This document shows, piece after piece, positions 4,304 through 5,728 of a stretch of DNA of 5,728 nucleotides. The stretch covers positions 9,441-15,168 of the forward strand of contig DBWC01000079.1 in NCBI GenBank assembly GCA_002308615.1, in the 5' to 3' direction. This stretch comes from Clostridiales bacterium UBA1248. Lineage in GTDB: Bacteria; Bacillota; Clostridia; Oscillospirales; CAG-272. The notes beneath the pieces were generated by a model that made no database searches, was not told where the DNA came from, and was given only the letters and a program-made list of their open reading frames with translations. Numbering within the stretch: position 1 is the stretch's first letter; each line of letters starts with the position of its first letter. A program made the position numbers and the translations under genes.

Positions 4304-5656
4304 GTGAAACCGGTTTTGATCCTACTTGAAAGCGAGGTGAGTATTACGGGCGATTTTGAAGAGCTGCTGAAAAAAGAAATGTCTGTTCTGCAGCGGTTTT
4401 TCAGATTTCGTATCGGAAACAGACACGACGCCGACGACGTGCTGCAGGAGACCTGCATAGCGGCGTTTCAGAGCTTTGACGGGTTGAAAGATAAAAGTTT
4501 ATTTAAACCGTGGCTTCTCGGTATTGCGAGACATAAATGCAATGATTATTTCAGAGATAAAGCAAAATGCCTGGAAATTCCGATCGACGAGCTGCGCGAA
4601 TCAGAGCTTTCCTACGGCGCGCAGGGTATAACGACCGTATCCGTCGTGCGGGAAACACTTGAAAAGCTCAAAGATAAGGATAAACAGATACTTTATCTGT
4701 ACTTTTTCAAACAGATGCCGCAGGCACAGATCTCCGAGAAGCTCGGTATCCCGCTCGGCACCGTCAAAAGCCGCTTATTCACCGCAAAAGCGAATTTCAG
4801 GCGGGAATATCCGTATGACCCGATAACGAAAGGAGAAAAAAATATGAAAAAGAACAAAATGCCGGAATTTCTGCCGGAATACAGTATTACAAGATCCGAA
4901 AAAGAACCGTTTGAAGTAAAATGGGAAGAGATGATGGGCTGGTTCATCGTGCCGAAGCAGGGGGAAAAACTGACCTGGGCGGCGTACGATCTGCCGCAGC
5001 GCCGCCGCACGGAAACTTGCGATATGGAGGTCGTCGGCAGAGCCGAGATACACGGTATCGAAGGCGTTGAGATCACCGCGAAAGAGTACGAGCCGATGGA
5101 GCCGAACAGAGTAAGAGCAGATACCGAAAAAGACGGCGACGTTCTCACCGTGGACCGCAGATTCATAGCGCAGCTGACGGACACGCACAGCCGTATCCTT
5201 GCCGAAAGCCATTACGAAAACGGCGTAAAAAAGTGCTATACGTTCCTTGACGGAGACGAATTTTTGCCGAACTGGGGCTACGGCGAAGATAACTGCGGAA
5301 ACGAAGTGCAACTGAAGCAAAAAGGCATTATCAGCATGGACGGCGATAAGATCACGAGCGAGGGAAAAGACTTTTTGCTCGATATCGTCGGACGCTATAC
5401 CGTAAGGATCGGCGGCAAAGAATACGATACAGTCTGCGTAATAGACACAGGCACCTACGACGAGGGCATCCTGTCCGAACAGTTCCTTGACAAAAACGGA
5501 AAAACGGTACTGTGGCGCAGATTCAATCCCGATAAATGGTGCTTGCAGCGGTATAAAAAAACGTGGAGCGAAATGCTGCCCGATAACGAACGCCTGACCG
5601 TTAACGGGAAAACGTACGTCCACTGGTATGACTGCATTACCGATTACGTTATATAA
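4304..5656 (+). CDS. ECF-type RNA polymerase sigma factor fused to an uncharacterised C-terminal domain
   Basis: The frame encodes up to 450 residues. Region 2 of a sigma-70 family ECF factor spans about 17-86, with HDADDVLQET (41-50) and FKPWLLGIARHKCNDYFRDK (67-86). After a short linker, region 4 spans about 117-167, with a helix-turn-helix at QAQISEKLGIPLGTVKSRLF (140-159). Regions 1 and 3 are absent, as in ECF factors. Residues 181-450 form a soluble, probably beta-rich domain with eight Trp and six Cys and no membrane segment or signal peptide; I cannot name its family. By analogy with ECF groups carrying C-terminal extensions, it may control the sigma factor in cis or sense a ligand. 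The coordinates are the outer limit of the frame: GTG 4304 has no Shine-Dalgarno and overlaps the predicted promoter. The likely start is ATT 4343 after GAGGTGA, or GTG 4337. An internal start signal at the domain junction is listed separately. The sigma assignment is firm; the tail's role is unknown. Confidence 0.85.
   Translation: MKPVLILLESEVSITGDFEELLKKEMSVLQRFFRFRIGNRHDADDVLQETCIAAFQSFDGLKDKSLFKPWLLGIARHKCNDYFRDKAKCLEIPIDELRESELSYGAQGITTVSVVRETLEKLKDKDKQILYLYFFKQMPQAQISEKLGIPLGTVKSRLFTAKANFRREYPYDPITKGEKNMKKNKMPEFLPEYSITRSEKEPFEVKWEEMMGWFIVPKQGEKLTWAAYDLPQRRRTETCDMEVVGRAEIHGIEGVEITAKEYEPMEPNRVRADTEKDGDVLTVDRRFIAQLTDTHSRILAESHYENGVKKCYTFLDGDEFLPNWGYGEDNCGNEVQLKQKGIISMDGDKITSEGKDFLLDIVGRYTVRIGGKEYDTVCVIDTGTYDEGILSEQFLDKNGKTVLWRRFNPDKWCLQRYKKTWSEMLPDNERLTVNGKTYVHWYDCITDYVI
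4334..4345 (+). promoter_or_regulatory. Ribosome binding site that probably sets the sigma factor start (ATT codon)
   Basis: GAGGTGA (4334-4340) is a seven-base match to the anti-Shine-Dalgarno partner and the only strong one near the 5' end of the frame. The in-frame codon at a workable distance is ATT 4343-4345, five bases after GAGG. It would give a protein starting M-TGDFEELLKKEMS, a normal ECF N-terminus. GTG 4337 lies inside the Shine-Dalgarno itself. ATT starts are rare but real in bacteria (infC is the classic case). Confidence 0.4.
4829..4846 (+). promoter_or_regulatory. Internal ribosome binding site and ATG at the sigma / C-terminal domain junction
   Basis: AAAGGAG (4829-4835) is followed 8 bases later by ATG (4844-4846), in frame with the larger reading frame and exactly at the boundary between region 4 and the C-terminal domain. 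The gap includes seven A's (4836-4842). This is the strongest start signal in the locus, better than the one for the sigma factor itself. In the long frame these bases encode T-K-G-E-K-N-M. The next frame has TGA at 4845-4847, overlapping the ATG as ATGA, the usual arrangement of coupled gene pairs. Confidence 0.6.
4844..5656 (+). CDS. Possible separately translated C-terminal protein of the sigma locus (unknown function)
   Basis: Starting at the internal ATG, this is a 270-residue soluble protein beginning MKKNKMPEFLPEYSITRSEK. I do not recognise a characterised family. Visible traits are many aromatic residues (Trp at 27, 33, 45, 144, 224, 232, 241 and 261 of this product), six cysteines and alternating short hydrophobic and charged stretches that suggest beta strands. 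GRYTVRIGGKEYDTVCVID, about residues 183-201, is one example. There is no signal peptide, transmembrane helix or lipobox, so a membrane-spanning anti-sigma factor is unlikely. The Shine-Dalgarno and spacing support independent initiation, and the stop is shared with the fusion. It may act as a soluble partner or regulator of the sigma factor. Whether it is made apart from the fusion cannot be decided from sequence. Confidence 0.4.
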   Translation: MKKNKMPEFLPEYSITRSEKEPFEVKWEEMMGWFIVPKQGEKLTWAAYDLPQRRRTETCDMEVVGRAEIHGIEGVEITAKEYEPMEPNRVRADTEKDGDVLTVDRRFIAQLTDTHSRILAESHYENGVKKCYTFLDGDEFLPNWGYGEDNCGNEVQLKQKGIISMDGDKITSEGKDFLLDIVGRYTVRIGGKEYDTVCVIDTGTYDEGILSEQFLDKNGKTVLWRRFNPDKWCLQRYKKTWSEMLPDNERLTVNGKTYVHWYDCITDYVI

Positions 5657-5660
5657 GTTA

Positions 5661-5690
5661 ATGGTTGTCGAGGCGCCGACCCCCTGCAAT
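5661..5690. repeat. Degenerate palindrome, possible inverted copy of the TAGGGGCG-type repeat
   Basis: GTCG (5667-5670) and CGAC (5677-5680) flank GGCGCC (5672-5677). On the minus strand the segment reads TGCAGGGGGTCGGCGCC and continues TCGACAACC. It shares the leading GCAGGGG/GTAGGGG block, a palindromic middle and a C-rich end with the repeat after mtaB. The similarity is partial, so membership of the same family is tentative. It begins four bases after the sigma gene stop. Confidence 0.35.
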
Positions 5691-5693
5691 ATT

Positions 5694-5728
5694 AAAAACG
5701 CCCTTGCGGTGTACTTCGTAAGGAAGTA
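5694..5728 (+). terminator. Probable left part of a long terminator hairpin, cut by the window edge
   Basis: TACTTC (5712-5717) pairs with GAAGTA (5723-5728) across a GTAAG loop, and the window stops there. The sequence before TACTTC is AAAAACGCCC and then TTGCGGTG, which looks like the rest of a left arm beginning with an A-run. If the right arm continues as the complement (CACCGCAAGGGCGTTTTT), this would be a strong intrinsic terminator about 40 bases after the sigma gene stop. Only the inner 6 bp are visible here. Confidence 0.45.

Noticed and set aside
4775..5689. 304-codon open frame on the minus strand opposite the sigma C-terminal domain
   Set aside because: It is antisense shadow coding with a Phe/Val/Arg-rich composition. 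The + strand frame is a far better gene, with sigma motifs and a ribosome binding site.

Overview
The window looks like chromosomal DNA of an uncultured, moderately GC-rich member of the Clostridia (Firmicutes), plausibly an Oscillospirales or Christensenellales-type gut lineage. This rests on the gene set (TrmK, NIF3, bacterial RqcH, MtaB), purine-rich GGAG-type ribosome binding sites, heavy use of ATA isoleucine codons in otherwise GC-rich genes, and intergenic palindromes of kinds I remember from such genomes. No taxonomic search was possible, so the assignment is an inference. All genes lie on the + strand.

Positions 1-3994 form a tightly packed operon. It contains the 3' end of a probable trmK (tRNA m1A22 methyltransferase), a NIF3/DUF34 metal-binding protein, rqcH (NFACT-family ribosome rescue factor that adds C-terminal alanine tails) and mtaB (methylthiotransferase for t6A37 of tRNA). 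The junctions overlap by 23, 11 and 1 bases, which points to translational coupling. Three of the four products act on tRNA or stalled ribosomes, so the operon is a translation-maintenance unit. The role of NIF3 is unsettled, but its pairing with trmK is common in Firmicutes.

Positions 3995-4303 are non-coding and full of structure. There is a short palindromic repeat, a possible sigma-A promoter partly inside it, a three-hairpin element resembling a dispersed Clostridial repeat, a hairpin with a GAAA tetraloop, and an ECF-type promoter (GAAC, 17 bases, CGAC) just upstream of the next gene.

Positions 4304-5656 are the most interesting part. A single open frame joins a complete ECF-type sigma factor (regions 2 and 4) to a cytosolic domain of about 270 residues that I cannot assign to a characterised family. 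The junction carries a full internal start signal (AAAGGAG, 8 bases, ATG). A run of seven A's lies between that Shine-Dalgarno and the ATG, and loss of one A would end the sigma factor at a TGA overlapping the ATG (ATGA). The locus may therefore make a fusion, a free C-terminal protein, or both, and the ECF-like promoter suggests autoregulation. The last 70 bases hold a degenerate palindrome and what looks like the left half of a long terminator hairpin cut by the window edge.
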